Program-made: the position numbers and the translations under genes
Notes under the pieces: generated by a model
The model's input: the letters and a program-made list of their open reading frames with translations, nothing else
The model's database searches: none
What the model was told of the DNA's origin: nothing
Part shown: in pieces, positions 1 to 11,019 of the stretch
How the letters are laid out: each line of letters opens with the position of its first letter
Position numbering within the stretch: position 1 is the first letter of the stretch
NCBI GenBank assembly: GCA_022749755.1
Contig: CM040440.1
Coordinates: 15,301,269-15,365,268, forward strand
DNA: 64,000 nt
Reading direction: 5' to 3'
Source: Azadirachta indica
Lineage: Eukaryota; Streptophyta; Magnoliopsida; Sapindales; Meliaceae

Positions 1-539
1 TTCTTGCACATTCTTCAAATTCTCTTTCTGAACTTTAGTACCTCATTCCTGATAAATCTTTCTATCCACTATGCTAGCATTATCAAATGGTTAGTTGTTG
101 ACAATTTGGAAATCCCTGGAGCTGTGACTCAGGGGTTAGGAAAATGAAACATAAGAAAGTACATCTTATGGCTTTCGTAATTTGGTGGTAACAAATTGGT
201 TTTCAACCTCACTTGGGCATCACCCAAAGAAAATGCTGCTTGTATGATGCACATACAGTATTCTTTTGTGAGAATACGTAATCGTTAAAAGTGATAAGCA
301 GGGACTAGTCAAGTGCACGAGAAAATCACAGGAAAATATTTGCTTTAGATAAATAATCAAGATAAGGAGACAGAGAAAATAAGTCAGACAACTGGCATTT
401 GAGGTGCTAATAATATCTAATTTAGCATAGATAAAGCTTAGTTAAACCTTCTAAGGTTGATCCGTCACATGCTTATCTAATTTACATTTTACCTTGCTGC
501 TTTCATGTGCTGAGTTTCTAACATAACCTTATTCTGTAG
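1..539 (+). other. Probable intron of the NDUFA9 gene
   Basis: No coding exon is visible here. The segment is AT-rich and ends in a pyrimidine-rich tract followed by TAG at 537-539, directly before a clear NDUFA9 exon. It is therefore read as the intron that precedes the first visible exon. Upstream exons of the gene lie outside the window. Confidence 0.7.
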
Positions 540-1709
540 GCCACAATTATGAGACCCACTGCAATGATTGGTACGGAGGATCGGATTTTGAATAAGTGGG
601 CACAATTTGTGAAGAAATTTAGCTTTGTTCCACTTATTGGGAATGGATCTACCAGGTATGTACTAACTTATCAATTAGGGATCTTTTGAAGACTTTTTTT
701 CTGGCCTGCCATAGGATTTTCTTTTGATGCTTTCCTGACAACACCTGCTTTGCAGAATCCAACCTGTATATGTTGTTGATGTTGCTGCTGCAATAATGGC
801 GGCCTTAAAAGATGATGGAACCAGCATGGGAAAAGTTTATGAGCTGGGTGGGCCAGAGATCTTTACAGTGCATGAATTGGTAATTTCTCTCACTGTTTCT
901 CAATTACTTGCAGTATTGTAGGTTGATATCACTGAACTTATATTGCCATGCAGGCAGAGCTGATGTTTGACATGATCCGTGAATGGCCTCGCTATGTGAA
1001 AGTTCCTTACCCAGTGGCAAAGGTAATCATGTAATCTTTGTATTTGGATGTTTGAAGGGATCAAAGTTTTATAAAGAGGGACAATAATATCTTTACACAT
1101 GCTTCTGAATGGTTTTACTATTATAATATATTCTTAAAACTATATAAGGCATCTCTAGTATCAATGTGAGTATTTGATAAAAGAGTGCAGCTGAAGTGAA
1201 TAAATGTATGTTACATATTTGTATTGTTGTTCATATGCCTTTATTTCTGATAGCTTCCAATTAACTTGGTAATGAGGCTTTTATTTAATTGCATTTGTGA
1301 TGTGACTGTTTTCAGGCGTTTGCTATGCCTCGAGAGGTATTACTTAAGAAAGTTCCATTTCCATTACCCAATCCCGGCATCTTCAATCTTGATGAGATTA
1401 ATGCCTTAACTTCAGATAAAATTGTGTCAGGCGATGGTTAGTTCATTAAATTTATGATTACTACATTTTTGCTTTTCTTCTTGTGGTTATCACAATTGTA
1501 GCATGTCCTTTTGTTATCATCCCTGAAACCCTCAATTTTTTCTTTCCTCGTTTTGTGGTGGCTTTGCAGCATTAACTTTTGAGGATCTGGGAATTGTGCC
1601 GCATAAGTTGAAGGGATACCCAATTGAATTTCTTATCTCATATCGTAAGGGTGGCCCACAATTTGGTTCTACAGTCAGTGAAAGAATAAATCCAGATGCT
1701 TGGCCATAA
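540..1709 (+). CDS. NDUFA9: NADH dehydrogenase [ubiquinone] 1 alpha subcomplex subunit 9 (complex I 39-kDa subunit), 3' part
   Basis: Five exons are visible: 540-655, 756-879, 954-1022, 1316-1436 and 1570-1709, all with GT-AG borders and continuous phase. They encode the C-terminal half of the complex I 39-kDa subunit, an atypical short-chain dehydrogenase of the inner mitochondrial membrane matrix arm. It binds NADPH and has a structural and assembly role. The visible protein begins with TIMRPTAMIG, passes through the conserved VYVVDVAAAI segment and ends in ERINPDAWP. The 5' half, with the Rossmann glycine motif and the mitochondrial presequence, is missing because the window starts inside the gene. 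The stop TAA is at 1707-1709. Family assignment is strong; the gene lies directly upstream of MUR3, as I recall for Arabidopsis At2g20360/At2g20370. Confidence 0.93.
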
Positions 1710-3064
1710 TCTTCTTTGGACCTTCTAGTTTTCAAATTTTTTTGTCAGAAAATACCACCCAGTTGGAAACATGGAAATGGTATGTCATACTTTCATTTCC
1801 TAAGACTCTGAAGAGACGAAAAAGTGAATGACTTTTGTTTGTTTTGTTCATGTGAAAATTCACAATCTTCTCAATGATTATATTTAATAAAGTTGTCTAC
1901 TTGTTGATTACGAAATAACCATTGCAACTACAGTCTTTTGGATTTCGTGGAGGTACAAATTAGTTTCGAGGCCTTGCCTCCAGGTTTCCAGAGAGGAGCA
2001 TGTTTCCTTTGAGAGATGCTATGAAATAATATTTGTTTGCAAGGTTCTTCCACAATACTCGGGAATGTAAAATTACTGAGAATTATTATGGTCGTTTGTA
2101 ATTTGTTTTTTAAAAGAAATTTTTAAAAAAACAATCAGAATGGTTTATTTTGTCGTGGCTCTTGAGCCCTGTGTTTTAGTTCTTGTTAGGGAATCATCTG
2201 GTATTTGCCGCAGCATCATTCATAAGGTACCTTTTTCTTTTGGTTCCTTCAACATTGTCTCTTTTCAGTTTGAGATAATTTTTTTCTGTCAGTTGATAAC
2301 TCCATGGGGTTCCCCCTTTTTTTTTTAAAAAAAAAAAAAATTTATTAAGAATTACATTGCAAGGTGGGAATGCATTTGTATTTGCATTTCCTCAATAGGG
2401 CGCTTATTAACTGATGAGACTTGGACATAGCAAAGGAAATGAGCTTGCCTTGATTGATTGTCGCATAATATCCTGTTATTAGAAACTTAGCTTTAAAAAC
2501 AATAACGATATTGATGCATCTGTTCCATATTTCATTCAAGCCCACCATAAGAAGGGAAATAAATTCTATTCCTGCATTCTATGGCTTTTTGGGTTGTTAG
2601 TGTTATTGATAATATATTGCCTTCGTAGTGTACAAGAGGCCTTTGAATCAAATCTCGTTCTGTGGTAGTTTCTTTTTCTCTTTTTTTCTAACCAAAAGAA
2701 AAGAAAAGAAAAATAAATCTTCTAATGGTCTGTTTTAACCCCCAATCATGGTTACTATAACATGAGTGAGGCAGGGGTTTCGTGCGTCTGATGCATGAAC
2801 AAAGAAGCCAATCTAAGGGGGGTGCATATTTTACCCAAAAGAAGAAAAAAATGGCTTGAGACTGAAGTCATTCCGAGAGACCGTAAACTTTCCTTGTAGC
2901 CAGAGAAAAGTGAGGAAACAACAAATACAAGTAAAGAAGCTAAAATTAGAAATCTGGAACAATCAAACATAACTTCTTCTTCTTCTTCATTCACTAAGAA
3001 GCAAATCTGAATCAAGAATAAAGATCAAGATCAAGATCAAGATCAGAAATTGTCATTATAATTA
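1710..3064. other. NDUFA9 3' UTR and spacer
   Basis: The NDUFA9 3' UTR probably ends shortly after an AATAAA at 1886-1891. A T-run followed by an A-run occupies about 2309-2342 and could form a simple hairpin. A CTT/TTC-rich stretch near 2975-2995 and a short AAGATC repeat at about 3020-3050 precede the next gene. No other open frame here looks real. Confidence 0.6.
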
Positions 3065-3460
3065 ATGGCTAGTAGAGAAGGGTATGATGCATCCTTCCAA
3101 CGAGTGAACTTAGAAGGAAGAAATGTTGGTGCCACAATGTTGGTCCGGCGCAACAGCAACACAGGAGGAGGTGAGTCCCAATCAGAATCAGAGAGTTGTT
3201 GTTGCATTAACATATATGTAAACAACAACACTCAGGGTGTTAACAATTCCATATTGGTGGGAAGCGACGTTAGATTGAGAGATCCAGGCGTTCGCTTCTA
3301 TTTTCATGGAGATGTCAAGTTAGATAGTAAAAGATGGCCTGCTTCAATCCACCTCAACAGTTCCAAGCCTGATTCTTTTATCATTGTTCTGCTTTTATTT
3401 ATTGTTTCAATTCTTTCATTGCTGATGTTCTGGAGTCGATTGTTCTGCCTCAATTCTTAA
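3065..3460 (+). CDS. Small tail-anchored membrane protein, function unknown (131 aa)
   Basis: This is an intronless ATG-to-TAA frame of 131 codons. I do not recognise a named family. Residues about 1-100 are hydrophilic. They include a Ser/Glu-rich patch (about residues 37-43), a Cys triplet (CCC) and an Asn-rich strand (YVNNNTQGVNN). Residues about 103-123 are a single strongly hydrophobic segment (IIVLLLFIVSILSLLMFW), leaving a very short lumenal or outer tail, the layout of a tail-anchored protein. There is no N-terminal signal peptide. It lies between NDUFA9 and MUR3. Arabidopsis has, as I recall, a short locus annotated as a transmembrane protein in the same interval (At2g20362), but I could not verify homology. 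The codon pattern and clean architecture favour a real gene. Confidence 0.55.
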   Translation: MASREGYDASFQRVNLEGRNVGATMLVRRNSNTGGGESQSESESCCCINIYVNNNTQGVNNSILVGSDVRLRDPGVRFYFHGDVKLDSKRWPASIHLNSSKPDSFIIVLLLFIVSILSLLMFWSRLFCLNS

Positions 3461-5416
3461 GAGTGGGTATCATCTTCTGATCATTATTTGATTAGTTAAT
3501 GCCTTTTATTTAATTACAAATGTTATTCTTATTTGAGTTGATACATATAGATATTAAGATTTCTTCTCGTAGGGAACAGTTAATGAGTTTATGTTGTTGT
3601 ATAAGTTGTGCAGCACAAAATGTGAATGGACAAAATAAACATGCATGTCTGTAAGCAGTGAAACAATAATAAATTGGAGGAGCAGAAGCCTGTCTCGTCC
3701 ACATGCAGAGAGAGACCCATGAATGACTGTGAGGGAAGGGATGAGAATCAGTCAGTCTATATTATTATTTTTATTATTGAGTTGAGATGAGATGGGATGG
3801 GAAAGTAGACATCAGTAACACAAACACACGTCTTTGTTATATACAGAAGAACTAATTAGTGACTGCCCACTCTCTTGTTTTCCTCTTTCTCTTGGCCATA
3901 AATAAAAGATTATTTAACTCGGTTGGGTTTGGTTTGGTTTGGTTTGGTTGGTTCCCAACTTCCGGGCTCTGTCTTCCCTACATGCGAACCTGTCACTTTC
4001 TTACTTTCATTGCATGAAGACGACTTCACTTCAAGACCTCTGCAAATTATTTAATCAAATGGGCTAATTCAATTGACTTGTAAGAACATGACTTCTTCTC
4101 ACTAACCCAACTGAGGCCGGATACTGTTTATACGAGTGGCTGGAATTCTTGTAATTAAATAAGGTTACGTTTTACTGTACTATACATTTTTCCTTCTCAA
4201 TTTTTATCTGTTAAATTATAACCCATTTAATTAATTAATTAATTACATATGGTCTCTATCAACCTGGAAATAATTTACACACACATGTCGGGGCAGGCTG
4301 GTGCTAGCTAGCTCTCTATTTGTATCACCTGTCTGTATGCTGGCCACGTGGATTACATCACTATTCCTCTCTCTGTCAACAATGCAATGTCTTTTTGTGC
4401 TGTAAATGGTAATTATTCTCAATCCTTCTCGTTTAGGATGATTATCACCAAGAATATTAGACCTGAATGTAGTGTACCAAACGGTGGTAACAGTGTAATG
4501 CTACTTGTCGTTATCGATAATATGTTTGAGTATGACATTAATTTTTGTCATAAAAAACAGTTGAAACATATTGACAACAAATATTTTTGGTTTATTATAC
4601 AAACAATCCTACCAAGGTATCTAAGAAAATGTTGTTCTACGACCACAACCACAATTCAACAATGAAAATCGATGCTTTAATTATATTATATAAAAGGAGA
4701 TTCCACCTTTGCAGTGTATTAATTACAGTGTATCATTGATATTAAAATATGAGCATAAAGAATTAATGAATTCCATTGATTACCCAATATGGGTGTAGGT
4801 ATCTGCTTTCACTTTATTTTGAAAGTGGAAAAAAGATTATCATGTAGCATCGACAAAATATTAGCATAATCATCATTATCGATTTGGCAGCGTACAATAT
4901 TAGACTCCAGCAGTGATCCTTTCCTGCCCCTTTTTATTATTTAAAGTTTTTGAGGAAAAAAAAAACCCAAAATAATTGTAGTTGTTAAGCTTATCGTGAT
5001 ATTTTTATTATGTTTTCAAAGCACAATAAATGAATTATCTAATAAATATTAATTTTTTTTTATATTTAACCTCACCTCAACAAATTTTATTTCACGGCAA
5101 TTATAGTTTATAAGTCATAATCTTTCAATACTAAAAAAAGCTTAATAATAACTGTTTACTAACTATTTTATTTATTATATTTTAAAATTTAATATAAATA
5201 AGTTGATGTCAAAATTTTGATTCATACGTATATTTAAGAATTCATACTAATTGAACTAATTTTTAAGTTCAATCAATTAATATGATTAACTTCTACTATG
5301 ATGAATTTATAGTCGGCAGACATCAAGATAATGGTCAGATGATATAACCCTAGGATGCTCAATTTAGTGAATTTATTCCAAGAAGACGTAGAATTATTTA
5401 GAAAACATGTAAACAA
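3461..5416. other. AT-rich spacer, no gene seen
   Basis: This holds the probable 3' UTR of the small membrane protein, a GGTTT pentamer repeat near 3927-3948, and AT-rich sequence. A 105-codon frame at 4348-4665 starts only with GTG and has no recognisable features, so it is not called. Confidence 0.5.
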
Positions 5417-5426
5417 TAAGTATTTA
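5417..5426 (+). repeat. Target-site duplication, left copy
   Basis: TAAGTATTTA directly abuts the left inverted repeat and is identical to the copy at 6582-6591. Confidence 0.85.
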
Positions 5427-6581
5427 GGGGTTTTAACACATACCTCCCCTGATATTTGAAATTTTAACATTTAAATGAAAGGTTTAAAGAAAAGTACACT
5501 TACCTCCCCTGAACTATTAGTTGACCATTCAATTTTATTTATATGATTATAACACCCTTAATTGCTTCAAATTAAAGTATAAAAAATTTAATTTGTATGT
5601 AATCAAAAATAATTTTAATTTATATTTTTTAAAAATTAAAAATTTAATTAATAACAATTTAATTTGCGATTTTAACACTTAAATAGAAATTTTAAGAAAA
5701 GACACACTTACCTCCCTTGAATTATCAATTGACCATGTATTTTTACTTAAAATTACTATAATACACTTAATTGCTTCAAAATAAAATTTAAAAAATTCAA
5801 TTTTAATTTATTTGACGTTCAAATAATTAAAATAATTAAAATTTTGATTAATGACAATTATAATATATATTCATTTAATATTTATTTAAAATAAAATTTT
5901 ATTTAATCATATTTAAAATTAGCAATTTAGTCATATTTACGGAAGCTCCATCAAATTTTTTGTGTAAATCCAAAAGTTTACATTTGCTTTACAAGTCATA
6001 AGATTAATATTGAAGTGTGGGTTTAATATGAATGAGTATGACATAATTTTATACTAAAATGGTTTTATAAGAAGAGTGAGATTGATAAGGCTATGAAATT
6101 GTTTAGTAAAATAAAAAAAATATAATTTATCGCTAGAGAGTTTGTACAAGAGGTGAGTAAGAAAGGCGGCGGCTTTATATAGTAGGATTTGAGATTTGGA
6201 TAAATATGATATATGAATAAAAATTAAATTCCTATTTTGAGTAAATATTAAATAAATTAAACTAAAATTATCAAGTTAAATTATCATTAATTAAATTCTT
6301 AATTTCAATAAATATTAAATACACGTAAACTAAAATTGTTAAATTAAATTATCATTAATTAAATTTCTAATTTTTAAATAAATATAAATAAAAAATTATT
6401 TTTGATTATATATAAATTGAATTTCTTATATTTTACTTTGAAATAATTAAGGGTATTATAATCATATAAATATAATTGGATAGTCAACTAATGGTTCAGG
6501 GAAGGTAAGTATGCCTTTTCTTAAACTTTTCATTTAAATGTTAAAATCTAAAACCTTAAGAGAGGTATGTGTTAAAACCCC
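5427..6581. mobile_element. Mutator-like MITE (non-autonomous DNA transposon), 1155 bp
   Basis: Long terminal inverted repeats of about 150 bp are visible. The left end starts GGGGTTTTAACACATACC at 5427 and the right end is its inverted counterpart, ending at 6581. The repeats share the ACCTCCC...TAGTTGAC...ATGATTATAA...TTAA core with scattered mismatches. The element is flanked by a perfect 10-bp direct repeat, TAAGTATTTA, at 5417-5426 and 6582-6591. A 9-11 bp target duplication with long inverted repeats is typical of Mutator-like elements. The interior is very AT-rich and has no transposase frame. A second, direct copy of the left repeat sits inside at about 5667-5805. Near 6240-6360 there is a short tandem duplication. 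Confidence 0.85.
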
Positions 6582-6591
6582 TAAGTATTTA
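6582..6591 (+). repeat. Target-site duplication, right copy
   Basis: TAAGTATTTA directly abuts the right inverted repeat and is identical to the copy at 5417-5426. The lack of mismatches suggests a fairly recent insertion. Confidence 0.85.
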
Positions 6592-8370
6592 TGTTAAGAG
6601 AAAAGAATCCTAAAAATGGAGAGCTTTATCGATTGAAAAAAACAAAAAAGCCTTCCCTCCTATGATTTTTCCTCTCTTTATAAGTTCACCTGTTTATATT
6701 ATATGAAAATTGAGAATTTCTTTACTCTCGTCACAATTTTATTACAATCCTTTCATATAAAAGACAACAATAATATGAACATTAGAGTTGCTATTTCAAA
6801 TTAAAACTCTTTAACAATCACCTCACCGATATTTTATTCAACTTCTAATTACAGGATAATAGTTCAAATTCCACACTTTATAAAGTGTAGGACTCTCTTA
6901 ATGTTGTGAGTAGAATTCTCTCCGATCTCTTTAAGAGTAAAATTTTTTACGATTTATATGAGGACAAATTTTTAGGATGTATTATAATAAGGTATATCTA
7001 AACTCCCACTTCTTTAATGTATAAATTTATAATATTAATAAAATTTATATATAATATGTAATATTAAAAAAAATAACCATCAATATCGCTTTCTCGTACT
7101 AAAAACTCTTGGACAATCACTTTTTTATGCAAGATTTTCATCCTTTATGATATTCTTTAAATAAATCATTTAGGTCGTGGCTAAAAATGAATTTTTAGTA
7201 TAAGGCACGAGTATTCAAAATCAAAGTCAATTTGATCCGGTCTAACATATATTTTTTTAGTGAAATTGATAAATTAGTGGATTGGATTAAATTAAAAAAT
7301 TAAAATTTGTTTACAATAGATTAGTAACACTAGCCTTCCTCTTCAGTTCTTCCCCCTCAGCCTTCCATTTTCTTCATCCCAATTTTCGTTTTTTAGTTTG
7401 TTTTTTAAATGATTAATATTTTTTATATACAATATAATTTTTTTTTATTGAAATGAGATATGATAATAATATTGCATAAAAATTTAAAGGTTATAATAAT
7501 ATATTTTTTAAACGTATTTGACTTTTTTCTTTTTATTTTTGATGTATTATTTAAAGAACACAATTTTCATTATTTATATATCTATTTTTTTTGTGTTTTT
7601 ATTTTGAATTTAGTGTACTTGTTTGAAATTTCAAAAATCATATCCAATTTTTTTTTATTATCATTGATAATGAAATACATCAACATTAAAATTTTATATC
7701 TTTAATTTGTTTTGTACTTTGTAGCCATTCTACAACCTTGATCCAAAGTAGACTATAAGTAGATTATACTATATAAGTTTTTTTTTTTTCTTTTAAAAAA
7801 AATTTAATATATTTAGTGAAAATGTCATAAATATCGTATTATAATTCCAACGTCTAGGATTTAGATTGCGTGGGTAAACAGTAATAAAGAACCAATCGTT
7901 TGGAATGAAGGGGGGTATCTCCTCATCGGAAGGATCCCGGCCGTCCCATGAGGGATGCAGCTTTGCCTTGGTTTTCACAACCGTCGTCTGCGTCTCTCAC
8001 CGCTAGACGCCGCCATGTGCGCCCTCACCGTTATTAATAATACGCTTCCTCTCCTCCCTAATTAAGAAACTTCTCTCTCTCTCTTTTTGTCTTATTCAAC
8101 GTGGATAGTAAATACATATTTTTATGTATAATTAATTATTTAATTTTTATGAAAATTTAATAATTTTATTTGTAGGATTTTATTTTTACCAGCTAATAAT
8201 CTTCGCGAATAATTTGGACGAGTTTCCTAAATTTGACTGTATCCCACTTTTATAAATTTAGAAAATTAAAATAAAAAAAGAAAAAAATGAAGCGCGTTTT
8301 GAAAACTGGACGGCTCGCTGGAATCTGGATTGCAACAAAATTACCCCAGCCATCGCTGCCATTTGATTAT
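6592..8370. other. AT-rich spacer upstream of MUR3, no gene seen
   Basis: This is low-complexity AT-rich DNA with several A/T homopolymers. An 81-codon frame at 7460-7705 is composed almost wholly of Ile, Phe, Leu and Tyr and reflects base composition. About 7900-8060 is less AT-rich but shows no conserved frame. Confidence 0.5.
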
Positions 8371-8385
8371 CCACCAATCATACGC

Positions 8386-8623
8386 CACGTGTACACTAGA
8401 ACTCAGATCTGATTGGACTATCATCATCAAATCAAAGCAGCTTCTTTTTTCCGTCATCATCAACTCAATTCTCCGGCGTTACAAAAAGCCTTTTTTTCAT
8501 ATTATAGACCATACAACGTAACGTAATTCCAACATCAACTTCCTCAGCCCGACAGGTAATCCAACATACCCACGTGGCACTATTCCACCGGCTACCGACA
8601 ACACAGCCCTTTTCTCTTATATA
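8386..8623 (+). promoter_or_regulatory. MUR3 promoter core: two G-boxes and a TATA box
   Basis: Palindromic G-box hexamers CACGTG lie at 8386-8391 and 8571-8576. A TATA-like TTATATA lies at 8617-8623, followed by a CT-rich leader. Placement about 540 bp upstream of the ATG makes sense if the leader contains the predicted 5' UTR intron. Function is inferred from motif identity only. Confidence 0.5.
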
Positions 8624-8736
8624 CTTCCCCAAATCCATTTCTCCTCTGCTCTCTGTCTGTCTCTCTTTGTTTAGAAATTCCACTGCAGAAATTTCTCGAT
8701 CTCTATCCTTCGTTCTCACATAATCAAATCCTTTCT

Positions 8737-9153
8737 GTAAGTTCTGTTTCTCCTTTCGATTTCTTAATTCTTTTCCTTTTTGTTCGGTTCTGCTGTGGAG
8801 TCGTTCTATTTTGCCGCAGAAATATCGGTAACGTATCAGACATACCTACCTCTCATTTCTCCTGATTTGTTTTGAATCAATCTCTTGTTCAAAATCAGGA
8901 TCTACTACTACTTTGTGATTTGATTTTTCTGTTACATTCTTCGTGCTTAGCTGCTTAAGCCGGGAAATTTTGATTTTTTTGTTTAATAATTTTAAGCCTA
9001 ATCAACAGCGAATTCAGGTCTGCTTTTGAAATTAGGGTTAGGAATTTTCATTTGTCAAGTTTCGTGTTGTGGGGTGTGGTATTATCAAAATTATGTGCTG
9101 GGTTTGTGTCTGGGGAGATGCGAGGTTTTGATTGATTGATTGAGGAATTTTAG
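8737..9153 (+). other. Predicted 5' UTR intron of MUR3
   Basis: A consensus donor GTAAGT at 8737-8742 lies in the CT-rich leader. A plausible acceptor, TTTTAG, ends at 9153, six bases before the start codon. This fits the long distance from TATA box to ATG. Transcript evidence would be needed to fix the acceptor. Confidence 0.45.
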
Positions 9154-9159
9154 AATCCG

Positions 9160-11019
9160 ATGAGACGCCGTGGGGCGTTGATTGGCCCTCCTGAGCAAAT
9201 GGATAAGGGAACGGGCAAAAATCAACAAAGCAGGCTTTGTTTTTTAGCTTCATTGTCTGCCTTCTTTTGGATTCTGTTATTGTATTTTCATTTTGTTGTG
9301 CTTGGTAGTAATACTGCTAGTGAATCGACGGATCTACGGAACAATATCATAAGTCAAGAACCTAAGCCTGCCCATTTAACCAATGCCGGGTTACCAGAAC
9401 ATCGTAAAATAGCATCCGACTCTACCGGTTCACCATTCAAACCCTCTCCTATTCATTTAAACAATGCAGGTTTAGCAGAATCTCATAGGAAAGCTTCTGA
9501 TTCTGCTGGATCAGGACCCATTAACACAGAACCCGCTCCTGCCCATTTAACAGGGAGTGCCAGTCATGATAAGGAGAGTTTTCCATTCATCAGGGCGTTG
9601 AAAACAATTGAAAACAAGAGTGATCCTTGTGGGGGTAGGTATATTTATGTGCACGATCTTCCTCCTAGGTTTAACGAGGATATGCTTAAGGAGTGTAAGA
9701 AATTGAGCCTTTGGACCAATATGTGTAAGTTCACAAGTAATGCAGGATTAGGGCCTCCGCTTGAGAATGTTGAGGGAGTGTTCTCAAATACTGGGTGGTA
9801 TGCCACAAATCAGTTTGCGGTTGATGTGATTTTCAGTAACCGAATGAAGCAGTACAAGTGCTTGACAAATGATTCTTCCATTGCTGCAGCAATTTTTGTG
9901 CCATTTTATGCGGGATTTGATATAGCAAGGTATCTTTGGGGGTATAATATATCAACCAGAGATGCGGCTTCACTTGAATTGGTTGATTGGCTAATGAAGA
10001 GACCTGAGTGGGGTATCATGCAAGGAAGGGATCATTTTCTGGTGGCAGGGAGGATAACATGGGATTTTAGGAGATTAACAGATGAAGAAACAGATTGGGG
10101 TAACAAGCTTCTGTTTTTACCAGCTGCAAAGAATATGTCCATGCTTGTGGTTGAATCTAGTCCATGGAATGCAAATGATTTTGGCATTCCTTATCCCACT
10201 TATTTCCACCCAGCAAAGGATGCTGAAGTTTTTGAATGGCAAGATCGGATGAGGAAATTGGAGAGGAAGTGGCTCTTCTCATTTGCAGGTGCTCCGCGAC
10301 CAGACAATCCCAAGTCAATTAGAGGGCAGATCATTGATCAGTGCAGGGAGTCAAAGGTGGGCAAGCTGTTGGAATGTGATTTTGGGGAAAGTAAGTGTCA
10401 TTCTCCAAGCAGTATAATGCAGATGTTTCAGAGCTCCCTCTTCTGCCTGCAACCTCAAGGAGATTCATACACACGAAGATCTGCTTTTGACTCTATGTTG
10501 GCAGGTTGTATACCTGTCTTCTTTCATCCAGGTTCAGCTTACACACAATATACTTGGCATCTTCCAAAGAATTATTCTACATACTCTGTTTTCATTCCAG
10601 AGGATGACATCCGTAAGGGAAGGTTTACTATTGAGGAAAGACTGAAACAAATTTCCCCAGAGCAGGTTAAGGCCATGAGGGAGACTGTTATAAATCTCAT
10701 TCCGAGGCTGATATATGCAGATCCTCGTTCAAAATTAGAGACTCTTAAAGATTCTTTTGATGTTGCTGTACAGGCAGTCATTGATAAAGTTACAAGTTTG
10801 AGGAGGAACATTATTGAAGGTCGTACAGAATATGATAATTTCGTGGAGGAGAACAGTTGGAAATATGCCTTGCTAGATGAAGGACAACGTGAGGTGGGAG
10901 CTCATGAGTGGGATCCATTCTTCTCAAAGCCAAAGGATGCTCAAAACGATTCTGGTGGTTCATCTGCTGAAGCTGCCAAAAATTCTTGGAAGAATGAGCA
11001 AAGAGATCAATCGCAATAG
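9160..11019 (+). CDS. MUR3: Xyloglucan galactosyltransferase MUR3 (KATAMARI1), exostosin family GT47
   Basis: This is an intronless frame of 619 codons, the same length I recall for Arabidopsis MUR3. It is a Golgi type II membrane protein with a cytosolic basic tail (MRRR), one anchor at residues about 27-48, a stem at about 50-150 and a GT47 exostosin domain at about 155-520. Conserved blocks include [56 protein letters not shown] and VFIPEDD. MUR3 adds galactose to a specific xylose on xyloglucan and also affects actin and endomembrane organisation. The start is fixed by an in-frame TAG nine bases upstream. The stem carries an imperfect repeat of about 23 residues (about 68-90 and 95-117) that I do not recall from Arabidopsis. 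XLT2-type relatives are less similar in the N-terminus, so MUR3 orthology is favoured. Confidence 0.95.
   Translation: MRRRGALIGPPEQMDKGTGKNQQSRLCFLASLSAFFWILLLYFHFVVLGSNTASESTDLRNNIISQEPKPAHLTNAGLPEHRKIASDSTGSPFKPSPIHLNNAGLAESHRKASDSAGSGPINTEPAPAHLTGSASHDKESFPFIRALKTIENKSDPCGGRYIYVHDLPPRFNEDMLKECKKLSLWTNMCKFTSNAGLGPPLENVEGVFSNTGWYATNQFAVDVIFSNRMKQYKCLTNDSSIAAAIFVPFYAGFDIARYLWGYNISTRDAASLELVDWLMKRPEWGIMQGRDHFLVAGRITWDFRRLTDEETDWGNKLLFLPAAKNMSMLVVESSPWNANDFGIPYPTYFHPAKDAEVFEWQDRMRKLERKWLFSFAGAPRPDNPKSIRGQIIDQCRESKVGKLLECDFGESKCHSPSSIMQMFQSSLFCLQPQGDSYTRRSAFDSMLAGCIPVFFHPGSAYTQYTWHLPKNYSTYSVFIPEDDIRKGRFTIEERLKQISPEQVKAMRETVINLIPRLIYADPRSKLETLKDSFDVAVQAVIDKVTSLRRNIIEGRTEYDNFVEENSWKYALLDEGQREVGAHEWDPFFSKPKDAQNDSGGSSAEAAKNSWKNEQRDQSQ

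Noticed and set aside
4348..4665. 105-codon open frame
   Set aside because: It begins with GTG, not ATG, lies in AT-rich spacer and shows no recognisable domain or splice context.
7460..7705. 81-codon hydrophobic frame
   Set aside because: Its Phe/Ile/Leu/Tyr content simply reflects very AT-rich DNA; no conserved pattern.
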